The notes below the pieces were generated by a model that did not search any database, was not told the origin of the DNA, and saw only the letters and a program-made list of their open reading frames with translations. From the NCBI RefSeq assembly GCF_000341085.1, contig NZ_ANBA01000006.1, positions 62,001-126,000 of the forward strand: 64,000 nucleotides of DNA, given 5' to 3'. This stretch comes from Nocardiopsis ganjiahuensis DSM 45031. GTDB lineage: Bacteria > Actinomycetota > Actinomycetes > Streptosporangiales > Streptosporangiaceae. This document shows, piece after piece, positions 20,541 to 28,337 of the stretch. Position 1 is the first letter of the stretch. Each line of letters opens with the position of its first letter. The position numbers and the translations under genes were made by a program.

Positions 20541-21899
20541 TCAGACCCGGGAACGCACGGGAGCGAACGCGCGGCGCAGGACGCGGCCGTTGTACTGCAT
20601 GGCCGTGATGGTCGAGGGGTTGTCACTCGCACGCAGGAAGCGGCCGTCGAAGGACATGTCGCCGAGGTCCCTCACCGTCACGGAGAAGTCCAGGTTCGCG
20701 CAGGCGACGAGAGGTCCGGAGAAGCCGTTGGAGAGGGTGAACCACAGGGCTCCGTCCTCGTGGCGGGTGACCTCGACGGCGAGGTCCCCATTGGCGTAGT
20801 GCCCGGTGACCTCCGCGCCCGTCTCCTGGGAGCGGATCACCGGTGCGCGCTGCCGGTAGTGGCCCACGTCCAGACCGAGTTCGCCCAGTCCTGGCACCAG
20901 GGCCTCCCACAGCTGGATCCCGGTGGTGCCGTTGGTGGTCAGGGCCACCGCGACGCGGCCCACGGGGTCGACGCGCAGGTTGCAGGTCCCGCCGTCGAGG
21001 GTGCCGTCGTGGCCGTACCAGAAGCGGTCCGCCGCCAGGTGGAGGGCCCAACCCGCACCCCAGCCGTCGGCCAGGCCGAAGGGGTCGGCCGAGGGGACGG
21101 CGCGGCCCATCTCGTTGAGGACCGCGGTGTCCGCGATGTCGCTGTCCAGTACCGCGTCGTCCGGGGTCATGAAGGCGCGGGCGAAGTCGACAAGTGTGGT
21201 CGCGCTTCCGCCCAGGCCGCCGGCGGGGGCCATCTCGGATTCGATGTGGAAGTCCACCGGTTCGGCGCGGCCGGAGCCGGTGTCCACGGCGTGTCCGCTG
21301 ACCAGGCCGCCCGATGCCCTGGGGGCACGCGCGTCGTACACGAAGGCGAGGTCGAGGCCGGTGGGCAGGGCCAGGTAGGACTCCAGGGTCTCCCACCAGT
21401 CCTGGCCGGTGACGGCTTCCACGAGGTGGGCCGCCAGGGCGTATCCGCTGTTGGAGTAGGAGAAGGCACTCTCGGGGGCGCCCACGGGCTCGCTCCGCAG
21501 GAGGGAAGCCGCGTAGTGGCGCAGGGGTTCGGTGCGGGCCGGATCCGCTTCGTGGTCGGAGACGAGTCCGGCCGTGTGGCTGAGGAGTTGGCGAGGGGTG
21601 GTGGCGTGCGCCGGGTGGCCGACGGGCAGGCCACGGAGGTTCAGGTAGCCGGTCAGGGGCGCGTCGAGGTCGAGGTCACCGTCCTCCACCAGCTGCATGA
21701 TCAGGGCGGCGGTGAAGATCTTGGACACCGAACCGTAGGCGAACCGGGAGGCGGGCGTCACCGGCCGTCTCGATCCCGTGTGCTCGACCCCCTCCGCCAG
21801 CTCGTACAGGGCGCCCTCCCGGTAGACCGACAGCTGGGCCCCGGGTACGGAATGCTCGCGAACCAGACCGCTGAACAGGTCAGACAGATCGTTTTCCAA
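20541..21899 (-). CDS. PBP-type stand-alone thioesterase / peptide cyclase (serine hydrolase, beta-lactamase fold)
   Basis: Class C beta-lactamase/penicillin-binding-protein fold, with a C-terminal lipocalin-like domain from about residue 340. The start is taken as the TTG at 21899, since AGGAG lies 6 nt before it; the upstream in-frame TTG at 21905 abuts AGGAG. Counting from 21899, the catalytic signature is S57-V-S-K60, Y148-S-N150 and H297-D-G299. This matches the Ser/Lys/Tyr/His arrangement of SurE-type enzymes that release and macrocyclise NRPS-bound peptides in trans (established for the surugamide family). It is the first gene of the leftward operon, 58 nt before the NRPS start, and the NRPS has no visible TE domain, which supports that role. 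No clear signal peptide is visible, arguing against an exported DD-peptidase. A detoxifying esterase or resistance-type penicillin-binding protein is the alternative. Cyclisation is inferred from family and context. Confidence 0.85.
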   Translation of the reverse strand: MENDLSDLFSGLVREHSVPGAQLSVYREGALYELAEGVEHTGSRRPVTPASRFAYGSVSKIFTAALIMQLVEDGDLDLDAPLTGYLNLRGLPVGHPAHATTPRQLLSHTAGLVSDHEADPARTEPLRHYAASLLRSEPVGAPESAFSYSNSGYALAAHLVEAVTGQDWWETLESYLALPTGLDLAFVYDARAPRASGGLVSGHAVDTGSGRAEPVDFHIESEMAPAGGLGGSATTLVDFARAFMTPDDAVLDSDIADTAVLNEMGRAVPSADPFGLADGWGAGWALHLAADRFWYGHDGTLDGGTCNLRVDPVGRVAVALTTNGTTGIQLWEALVPGLGELGLDVGHYRQRAPVIRSQETGAEVTGHYANGDLAVEVTRHEDGALWFTLSNGFSGPLVACANLDFSVTVRDLGDMSFDGRFLRASDNPSTITAMQYNGRVLRRAFAPVRSRV

Positions 21900-22378
21900 G
21901 GCCAACTCCTAAGAATAAAAGCTTTAAGCACTTACAAGTTGAGTCAAGATCAACAACGAGGACTCCCCTGCAGAACTCCAGCAGCGCAAACTGATACTTA
22001 CCCATACCCCCACCCCATGGCAAGCCATACGGCTAAGACCTTAAGTTCACACGAGAAAATTTCCCCAAGGAAGCGCCCACCCCCATGCAGACAACGACAC
22101 AGACCCGCTGAACAGCAAAAACGAACCTCTCCCAACGCCGACCAAGGCAAGGAGAAAACCCTCTGCACACCGCCCCACCTCGCAGAACCACATCCGCGCG
22201 CACTTCCCGAACAAACAGCAGCACAAAGGCAAACAGGAAGTAAAGATCATTGAGCACCGCAACCAACCTCGACAGACCACACAGGGTCACATTTCGAGAG
22301 AGTAGCGCAAGGGCAGGAAATGGCCACAACCGGCCATTTAAATGAAAATTATTCAGAATATGAAGCACGACACACGAA
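21900..22378 (-). promoter_or_regulatory. AT-rich upstream control region of the NRPS operon
   Basis: About 480 nt with no convincing gene, much richer in A+T than the flanks and strongly skewed (top strand A/C-rich). It must hold the promoter for the thioesterase-NRPS operon. An 8-bp inverted repeat, AAATGGCC-N6-GGCCATTT (22318-22339), next to the most AT-rich stretch is a candidate operator. A confident -10/-35 pair cannot be chosen by eye. Confidence 0.6.
22318..22339. promoter_or_regulatory. Inverted repeat, candidate operator
   Basis: Perfect 8-bp arms AAATGGCC and GGCCATTT with a 6-nt spacer, in the intergenic region between the NRPS operon and the terminator of the upstream small gene. 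It is flanked by AT-rich sequence. No regulator has been assigned to it. Confidence 0.45.
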
Positions 22379-22407
22379 AAAGGGTGAGAGAAATTCTCTC
22401 ACCCTTT
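22379..22407 (-). terminator. Rho-independent terminator of the small membrane-protein gene
   Basis: A perfect 14-bp stem around a single central base (arms 22379-22392 and 22394-22407). On the minus strand it is followed by a run of T (AAAA at 22377-22380 on the top strand). It lies 63 nt after the stop of the gene at 22471 and insulates it from the NRPS operon. Confidence 0.85.
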
Positions 22408-22470
22408 GCTTACTCTTGGGTCAACGGGAACTCGGGGTCCCCCGGCCGACCTGGACCTGCGGACCGGCGC

Positions 22471-22713
22471 TCACCTGCGGTGACGGAAGTGGTCCACGAT
22501 CAGCAGAACGATACACAGCACGGTCACCAGACCGAACCCCAGACTGATCAGCGCGCTGAACCCGCTCAGCGAGGTGACGGCGTTACCCGCGGCCCCGAGA
22601 ATGAGCAGCGTCCACAGCACGCCCCGAATCGCCGTACGCCGCCCCCTGGGGGCGGCATCGTTTCGACGTCCCTGGCCGGCAGGGCTGCCCGAGAACCTGT
22701 AGGGGTCGGTCAT
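22471..22713 (-). CDS. Small two-helix membrane protein
   Basis: An 80-residue protein with an Arg-rich hydrophilic N-terminus (1-30) and two predicted membrane helices (about 31-48 and 52-73), ending in a positively charged tail. The ATG at 22713 is preceded by GGGAGA. A dedicated terminator follows at 22379. It resembles the small conserved membrane proteins common in actinobacteria, but no function can be assigned. It is not clearly part of the NRPS cluster. Confidence 0.7.
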   Translation of the reverse strand: MTDPYRFSGSPAGQGRRNDAAPRGRRTAIRGVLWTLLILGAAGNAVTSLSGFSALISLGFGLVTVLCIVLLIVDHFRHRR

Positions 22714-22924
22714 GTCATGTTCTCCCGATGCTTTCGGCCGCGCGGACGGACGAGAACAACCGTCATGACGACCCGTGGGTTGGGCACGCTCACCAGCCTA
22801 GGATCGCGCCCGCGCCGACAGCCATCCCGCAGCCTGCCGGCCCCGGGTACAGCAGGCTGTACCTCCCGGCCGCCGTTGCCCTGTGGCCCGAAACCGCGAC
22901 CGGACGCCCGGGTAGGGTTCTGCT

Positions 22925-24253
22925 GTGCCCCAGCCGGAGACGAACACGCCCCCCGCCCCCCTGAACACACCCCCCGGCCCAGCGACCGGGTCCGCTCCGA
23001 CCACACCCCTGCGGGACCTCACCGTGACCGGTCTCCACAACATGTTTCTCAGCCTGGAGCGGCTCTCGGGAGGCCTGCTGACCGGGTTGGCCGCGCTGTT
23101 CACCCTGTTCTTCCTGGCCGCCGTCGCCCTGGCCTCCCTCGCCGGGGTCGGCCTGCTCCTCGTCCCCGCCGCCCTGCGCCTGCTGCGTACAGTGGCCAAC
23201 TGGGAGCGGGAGCGGCTCCTGCGCTGGGGAGTCGAGATCATTCACTCCTACTGCGAGGAAGTGCCGCGCAGCCCCCTCCGAGCGCTGGGCTCGCTCCAGC
23301 ACGACGTTCAGGTCCGGCGCAATGCCCTGTGGCTGGTGTGCCACTCCGTCCTCGGCCTGCCGCTCGGCCTGTTCGGGGTCCTGCTCCCGATCATCGCCGT
23401 CCGCGACATCACCTTTCCCCTGTGGTGGCACCTGCTGCCCCCGAACACCGCAGGCGCCTCGGTGGGCCTTCCGGTGCACAGCTGGCCCGCCGCCCTGGCC
23501 GTGGGCTTCCTGGGCCTGGCCTGGTGCGCCATCATGTTCGGTCTGAGCCCCGCGCTGGCCCGCCTCCAGGGTCTGCCCGGCAAACGGCTGCTCGGTTCCC
23601 GCTCCCAGACCGTCCTCACCGAGCGCATCCACCACCTCACCGCGACACGGGCCGCGGCGCTCCAGGCGCACACGACCGAGCTGCGCCGGATCGAGAGGTC
23701 CCTGCACGACGGCACGCAGAACCGACTGGTCGCCGTCACGATCCTGCTGGGGACGGCGCGACGAGTCGTGCGCACCCGTCCCGAACGGGCCGACGAGGCC
23801 CTGGAGCAGGCACAGGCCGCTGCCGAGGACGCCCTGGCCGAGATGCGCGGACTGATCCGGACCATCCTGCCGCCGGTGCTGGAGAAGCGGGGTCTGGAGG
23901 GCGCGCTCAACGCGCTCGCCGGCGGCTGCTCGGTGCCCTGTGCCGTAGCGGTTCGGGGTCTGGACCGGTACGCCTCCAGCATCGAGGCCACGGCCTACTT
24001 CGTCGTGGCCGAGGCCATCACCAACATCACCCGGCACAGCGGGGCCACCCGCGCTCGCGTCAGCGTCACCGGAAGGGAAGACAGGTTGCACATCGAAGTC
24101 CACGACGACGGTCGCGGTGGGGCCCAGGAGGGCGTCGGCACGGGGCTGGCCGGAATCCGCACACGGGTCGAGGCGCACGACGGGTCGCTGATCGTGACCA
24201 GCCCGGTCGGCGGACCGACCCACCTGCACGCGGAGCTGCCGTGCGCATCATGA
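22925..24253 (+). CDS. Two-component sensor histidine kinase, NarL/DesK-type
   Basis: A 442-residue kinase. It has a Pro-rich N-terminus, then hydrophobic segments near residues 50-85, 135-160 and 187-210 (membrane sensor part). The HisKA_3 dimerisation/phosphoacceptor site has H261 in the SLHDGTQNRL motif, and a C-terminal HATPase domain follows (N-box EAITNITRHS, G-box GTGLAGIRTR). The GTG at 22925 gives the longest plausible product; an internal ATG at 23043 is less likely because it removes conserved N-terminal sequence. It overlaps the response-regulator gene downstream, so the pair is one operon. The signal is unknown. Adjacent to the NRPS cluster but divergent from it, it may or may not control the cluster. 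Confidence 0.9.
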   Translation: MPQPETNTPPAPLNTPPGPATGSAPTTPLRDLTVTGLHNMFLSLERLSGGLLTGLAALFTLFFLAAVALASLAGVGLLLVPAALRLLRTVANWERERLLRWGVEIIHSYCEEVPRSPLRALGSLQHDVQVRRNALWLVCHSVLGLPLGLFGVLLPIIAVRDITFPLWWHLLPPNTAGASVGLPVHSWPAALAVGFLGLAWCAIMFGLSPALARLQGLPGKRLLGSRSQTVLTERIHHLTATRAAALQAHTTELRRIERSLHDGTQNRLVAVTILLGTARRVVRTRPERADEALEQAQAAAEDALAEMRGLIRTILPPVLEKRGLEGALNALAGGCSVPCAVAVRGLDRYASSIEATAYFVVAEAITNITRHSGATRARVSVTGREDRLHIEVHDDGRGGAQEGVGTGLAGIRTRVEAHDGSLIVTSPVGGPTHLHAELPCAS

Positions 24254-24894
24254 TCGCCGAGGACGACATGCTCCTCAGGGAAGGGCTCGCCGCGCTGCTC
24301 CGGGGGGAGGGGTTCGAGATCGCCGCCGCGGTCGGCGATCCCGACGCCCTGATCAGCGCCGTGACCGAGCAGGCCCCGGACCTGGCCATCATGGACGTGC
24401 GGATGCCGCCCACCCACACCGACGAGGGGATCAGGGCGGCGATCCGCATCCGAGAGCTCCACCCCGGGCTGCCGGTGCTGGTGCTCTCCGCCTACATCGA
24501 GCAGTCCTTCGCCAGCGACCTGATGGCCGTGAGCGCCTCGGGCATCGGCTACCTGCTCAAGGAACGGGTCGGCCGGGTCGACCAGTTCCTGAAGGCCCTG
24601 CACCGGGTGGCCGAGGGCCAGGCCGTGATCGACCCCGAGGTGGTCACGCAGCTGTTCGTGCACCAGAAGGCCGACGAGGCTCTCAGCAAGCTCAGCCCGC
24701 GCGAACGCGACGTGCTGGCGCTCATGGCCGAGGGCCTGGGCAACACGGCCATCGCGAAGCAGCTGTTCGTGACCGAAGGGGCGGTACACAAGCACATCCG
24801 CAGCATCTTCGGCAAGCTCGGCCTGTCCCCCGACGACAGGTCGGACCGGCGCGTGGCGGCCGTGCTGCGTTACCTCGACTCCAACCGCACCTGA
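24241..24894 (+). CDS. LuxR-family (NarL-type) response regulator
   Basis: A 217-residue partner of the preceding kinase. The receiver domain has phosphoacceptor D52 (IMDVRMPP) and the acidic pair E7/D8-D9. A linker is followed by the C-terminal LuxR helix-turn-helix (LSPRERDVLALMAEG ... VTEGAVHKH). The GTG at 24241 overlaps the kinase by 13 nt and gives the family-typical MRIMIAEDD start. An ATG at 24250 overlapping the kinase stop (ATGA) is the alternative. Overlap implies translational coupling. Target genes are not evident from the sequence. Confidence 0.92.
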   Translation: MRIMIAEDDMLLREGLAALLRGEGFEIAAAVGDPDALISAVTEQAPDLAIMDVRMPPTHTDEGIRAAIRIRELHPGLPVLVLSAYIEQSFASDLMAVSASGIGYLLKERVGRVDQFLKALHRVAEGQAVIDPEVVTQLFVHQKADEALSKLSPRERDVLALMAEGLGNTAIAKQLFVTEGAVHKHIRSIFGKLGLSPDDRSDRRVAAVLRYLDSNRT

Positions 24895-25315
24895 ACCGGC
24901 CCGCCGACAGGCGAGCGCTCGGCGACGAGCGGGACCACCCGTCCGAGTCGCCCTGACGAACAATGGCTCACGGGTACATAAAGCTGACCCATGACTCGAT
25001 CGTCCGCGGTTTTTCGGATCCTCCCCGGATACGGCCACAGCGGGGATGGTCGGCGGGAAAAGCGATGCAGTACCGGCTTTCAGGGAGGCGACGCTGATCG
25101 CGTTCCCCTCCGGCCTCTGTTCACGGAGAGGATTCGGCTTCTCCGCACGAAGGTGCGCAGGCGTTGGACGTGATGTGGAGGTTCAGGGGTCCGGCGGCCA
25201 TGTTGCGCGGCCCTCGACGAACACGCTGGGTACCCATAGGCGATAGCTCTCCAGGCGACGAGGCTACGTGGTGTAGGTGTCGCCTGGGGAGTTGTCCCAG
25301 GTCAGGCAAAGTGAG
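24895..25315. other. Non-coding stretch between two-component operon and tRNA-Thr
   Basis: About 420 nt without a supportable gene. Its only clear structure is an inverted repeat with 9-bp arms (25251-25259 and 25279-25287). That repeat lies 28 nt beyond the 3' end of the tRNA on the minus strand and could terminate the tRNA transcript, although no T-run follows. Short ORFs here lack ribosome sites and show random composition. Confidence 0.6.
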
Positions 25316-25388
25316 AGCCAGCGAGGGGACTTGAACCCCTAACCTATCGCTTACAAGGCGATTGCTCTGCCAATTGAGCTACGCTGGC
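25316..25388 (-). tRNA. tRNA-Thr (anticodon UGU)
   Basis: A full cloverleaf on the minus strand. The 7-bp acceptor GCCAGCG/CGCTGGC, D-arm GCTC...GAGC, anticodon stem ATCGC/GCGAT with loop CTTGTAA (anticodon TGT at 25353-25355) and T-arm AGGGG/CCCCT with TTCAAGT are all visible. The discriminator base is at 25316, and CCA is not encoded. Its 3' end faces the NRPS region. Confidence 0.97.
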
Positions 25389-25475
25389 CGACCGCCGAGG
25401 TCGAAGCCTCGGTACGTCCACGGAGAATCGTACCGGTTCCGGTGCCGAGGGGCCTACTCGGCACCGGTGACCAGG

Positions 25476-26453
25476 TTACTCGGCCTCGGCTCCGCGGCGG
25501 CGCGCGACCTCGTAGAGGGACACACCGGCGGCGACGGAGGCGTTCAGGGACTCGGCGCCGCTGATCGGGATGCTCGCGACCACGTCGCAGACCTCGCGGA
25601 CCAGGCGGGACAGGCCCTTGCCCTCGGAGCCCACCACGATCACCAGCGGGCCGGTGGCCAGCTCGAGCTGGGGCAGCTGGGTGTCGCCCCCGGCGTCCAG
25701 GCCGGCGACGAACAGCCCGGCCTTCTTGTAGCCCTCCAGGGCGCGGGTCAGGTTGGTGGCCTGGGCGACGGGCAGCTTGGCCAGGGTTCCGGCGGAGGTC
25801 TTCCACGCGGACATGGTCACGCTGGCGGTGCGCCGCTCCGGGATGAGCAGGCCGTGCGCGCCGAAGGCCGCGGCCGAACGCGCGATGGCGCCCAGGTTGT
25901 GCGGGTCGGTGACCCCGTCCAGGGCGACGATCAGCGGCGGGGTGTCCGAGGCCAGCGCCTTGTCGAGCAGGCCCTCGGCCGCCCAGTACTGGTACGGGCG
26001 GACCTGCAGGACGATGCCCTGGTGGGTGGCCCCGGGAAGGCCGTTGCTCTCGCAGCGGCGGTCCAGGTCGGTGCGGTTGACCTCGACCACGTCCACGCCC
26101 TGGGCGCCGGCGAGCTTGGCGGCCTCGTTGACGCGGTCGTCGGGGTCGAGGCTGTTGGCCAGGAACAGGCGGGTCGCGGGCATGCCCGCGCGCAGCGCCT
26201 CGACGACCGGGTTGCGGCCGATCAGCAGGTCGGAGTTGTCCGGCCGGTTGGGCGAGCGGTCCTTGCGGGGGCTGTCCGAGGCACCCTCGGGCCCACCGGT
26301 CTGGGTGGCGCGCTTGTTGGCCTTGTGCCGCTGCTTGCCGTCGTACCAGTGGCGCTCGGACGCGGGCAGGGTGCCGCTCTTGGGCTCCAGGGAACGACGG
26401 TTCTTACCGCCACTGCCCTTCGTGGGGCCCTTCTTGTTCTTCTTCGCCGGCAT
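25476..26453 (-). CDS. rlmB: 23S rRNA (guanosine-2'-O)-methyltransferase, TrmH/SpoU family
   Basis: A 325-residue SPOUT-class methyltransferase expected to 2'-O-methylate G2251 of 23S rRNA. A basic, Lys-rich extension (residues 1-75) typical of actinobacterial members precedes the substrate-binding domain (about 77-155). The knotted SAM-binding domain follows, with the motifs NLGAIARSAAAFGA, VVGSEGKGL and SLNASVAAGVSLYE. The ATG at 26453 is clear. It lies downstream of cysS in the usual cysS-rlmB order, with the tRNA-Thr gene just beyond it. Confidence 0.95.
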   Translation of the reverse strand: MPAKKNKKGPTKGSGGKNRRSLEPKSGTLPASERHWYDGKQRHKANKRATQTGGPEGASDSPRKDRSPNRPDNSDLLIGRNPVVEALRAGMPATRLFLANSLDPDDRVNEAAKLAGAQGVDVVEVNRTDLDRRCESNGLPGATHQGIVLQVRPYQYWAAEGLLDKALASDTPPLIVALDGVTDPHNLGAIARSAAAFGAHGLLIPERRTASVTMSAWKTSAGTLAKLPVAQATNLTRALEGYKKAGLFVAGLDAGGDTQLPQLELATGPLVIVVGSEGKGLSRLVREVCDVVASIPISGAESLNASVAAGVSLYEVARRRGAEAE

Positions 26454-26588
26454 GGTCGCCGCCTCCCGTTACGTCTTGCGAGCATGCCGGAAGAACTCTT
26501 CCGGCCGATGGGGTAGCCGCGACGCCGATGGGCGGCGGCAAACTCCCAGCCTAATGCCGACGCGCTACCACACGCGTCGGTATGCGTT

Positions 26589-26625
26589 CGGGGCCGGGCC
26601 GGGAAACCCCCCGGTCCCGGCCCCG
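26589..26625 (-). terminator. Hairpin after cysS
   Basis: GC-rich stem (CGGGGCCGGG, 26589-26598, with CCCGGCCCCG, 26616-26625), starting 22 nt beyond the cysS stop on the minus strand. There is no long T-run, as is usual in high-GC actinobacteria. Confidence 0.6.
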
Positions 26626-26646
26626 ATCAGAACCCGTGTCGAACCC

Positions 26647-28050
26647 TCAGCCGTGGCGCAGGTCCCAGCGGGGTCCCTGCGGGGTGTCCTCCACCACCAC
26701 ACCGGCCTCGGCCAGCTGGTCGCGGATGGCGTCCGCGGCGGCGTAGTCCTTGCGCCCGCGCGCGGCCTGGCGCTGTTCGAGGGCGACCGCCACGAGGGCG
26801 TCCACGACCTCGGAAAGACCCTGGTCACCGCCGCCGGACCACTGCTCGCCGAGCGGGTCCAGACCCAGCACGCCGAGCATGGTGCGCAGTTCGGAGGCGA
26901 GTTCCTGGGCCCGCTCCTTGGCACCGGAGCCCAGTGCGGTGTTGCCCTCGCGCACGTGCCCGTGGACGACCGCGAGCGCCTGCGAGACACCGAGGTCGTC
27001 GTTGAGCGCCTCGGCGAACTCGGCGGGGACGCCGGCGGCCGGGGTGACCGTGCCCAGCACCTCGACGGCCCGGGTGAGGAAGCCCTCGATGCGCTGGTAG
27101 GCGGTCGCGGCCTCCTGGAGGGCGGCCTCGGAGTAGTCGATGGTGGACCGGTAGTGGGCCTGGCCGAGGTAGTAGCGCAGCTCCACCGGGCGGACCTTCT
27201 CGACCATCTCCGGGATCCGCATCGAGTTGCCGAGCGACTTGGCCATCTTCTCGCCGCCGACCTTCAACATGCCGTTGTGCAGCCAGTACTGGGCGAAGCC
27301 GTCGCCCGCGGCGCGCGACTGCGCCTGCTCGTTCTCGTGGTGCGGGAAGATCAGGTCGAGTCCGCCGCCGTGGATGTCGAAGCTGGGACCCAGGTACTTG
27401 GTGGCCATGGCGGAGCACTCCAGGTGCCAGCCCGGTCGGCCGCGCCCCCACGGGGTTTCCCAGCTGGGCTCGCCGGGCTTGGCGCCCTTCCACAGGGCGA
27501 AGTCGCGCGGGTCGCGCTTGTCCCGGTCCGGGTCGGAGTCGGAGGACTCCACGACCTGGTCCAGGCGCTGGTTGGAGAGCTCGCCGTAGGCGGGGTGCGA
27601 GCGCACGTCGAAGTAGACGTCACCCGAACCGTCGTCGGCCGCGTAGGCGTGCCCGGCGTCGATGAGCCGCCGCATGAGCTCGATCATCTCCGGCACGTGG
27701 CCCGTGGCGCGCGGCTCGACGGTGGGCGGCAGGCAGCCCAGGGTGTCGTAGGCCCAGGTGAAGGCGCGCTGGTTGCGCTCGCTCACCTGCCACCACGGCA
27801 CACCCTCGTCGGCGGCGACCCTGATGATCTTGTCGTCGATGTCCGTGACGTTGCGGCAGAACGTGACCTCGTATCCGAGGTGGGTCAGCCAACGGCGCAG
27901 GATGTCGAAGTTGACCCCCGACCTGATGTGGCCGATGTGGGGCGGTGCCTGCACCGTGGCACCACACAGGTACAGGGAGGCACACCCCTCACGGATCGGG
28001 GTGAAGTCTCGGACCTGTCGGGCACTGGTGTCGTAGAAGCGCAGACTCAC
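26647..28050 (-). CDS. cysS: Cysteinyl-tRNA synthetase
   Basis: A 467-residue class I synthetase that charges tRNA-Cys. The HIGH signature (HIGH, about residues 38-41), the first zinc ligand C29, the zinc-site motif GWHLECSAM and the KMSKS loop (as KMAKS) are present. A helical anticodon-binding tail ends in the typical [19 protein letters not shown] region. The start is GTG at 28050. A short Asp/Arg-rich insert near residues 186-196 lies just before the catalytic zinc region. It lies upstream of rlmB, in the actinobacterial carD/ispF/cysS/rlmB neighbourhood. Confidence 0.97.
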   Translation of the reverse strand: MSLRFYDTSARQVRDFTPIREGCASLYLCGATVQAPPHIGHIRSGVNFDILRRWLTHLGYEVTFCRNVTDIDDKIIRVAADEGVPWWQVSERNQRAFTWAYDTLGCLPPTVEPRATGHVPEMIELMRRLIDAGHAYAADDGSGDVYFDVRSHPAYGELSNQRLDQVVESSDSDPDRDKRDPRDFALWKGAKPGEPSWETPWGRGRPGWHLECSAMATKYLGPSFDIHGGGLDLIFPHHENEQAQSRAAGDGFAQYWLHNGMLKVGGEKMAKSLGNSMRIPEMVEKVRPVELRYYLGQAHYRSTIDYSEAALQEAATAYQRIEGFLTRAVEVLGTVTPAAGVPAEFAEALNDDLGVSQALAVVHGHVREGNTALGSGAKERAQELASELRTMLGVLGLDPLGEQWSGGGDQGLSEVVDALVAVALEQRQAARGRKDYAAADAIRDQLAEAGVVVEDTPQGPRWDLRHG

Positions 28051-28337
28051 GTTGTCAAGACTATCCGCTTTCCCTTCGCACGGACGTCACAAACCAGTGA
28101 CTGCCATCAGCTTCGACGCGCTCCGGACAGCACAGAGAACTCATATGGGATGAGCCGTATTGGGTTCACCCGCATGTGAGATGACCCGACATTCCGGGCC
28201 GGCCTCGGCGGAGGATCGGCCGACACCCTCCGCCAACCACGACAGAGCACCCCAGAACGCCCTTGGACAACGGCGTCGGGAAGCAGCCGGAATCGGCCGG
28301 AATCTCGTGTTAGCGGCACCGGCTCGACTACGCTGCG

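Noticed and set aside
20541-21899. Reading the serine hydrolase as a beta-lactamase resistance gene
   Set aside because: Position in the NRPS operon, absence of a clear export signal and the lipocalin-like tail favour the PBP-type thioesterase; resistance remains a minor alternative.
22033-22368. Minus-strand 111-codon ORF in the upstream region of the NRPS operon
   Set aside because: Composition follows the AT/G-T skew of the region, there is no ribosome site and no protein-like pattern.
22790-24229. Minus-strand 479-codon ORF antisense to the histidine kinase
   Set aside because: Complementary to a clearly conserved kinase; amino acid content is Gly/Gln/Ala-rich without domains.
25121-25309. 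Minus-strand 62-codon ORF next to the tRNA
   Set aside because: No ribosome site and no recognisable pattern; the region is better treated as non-coding.
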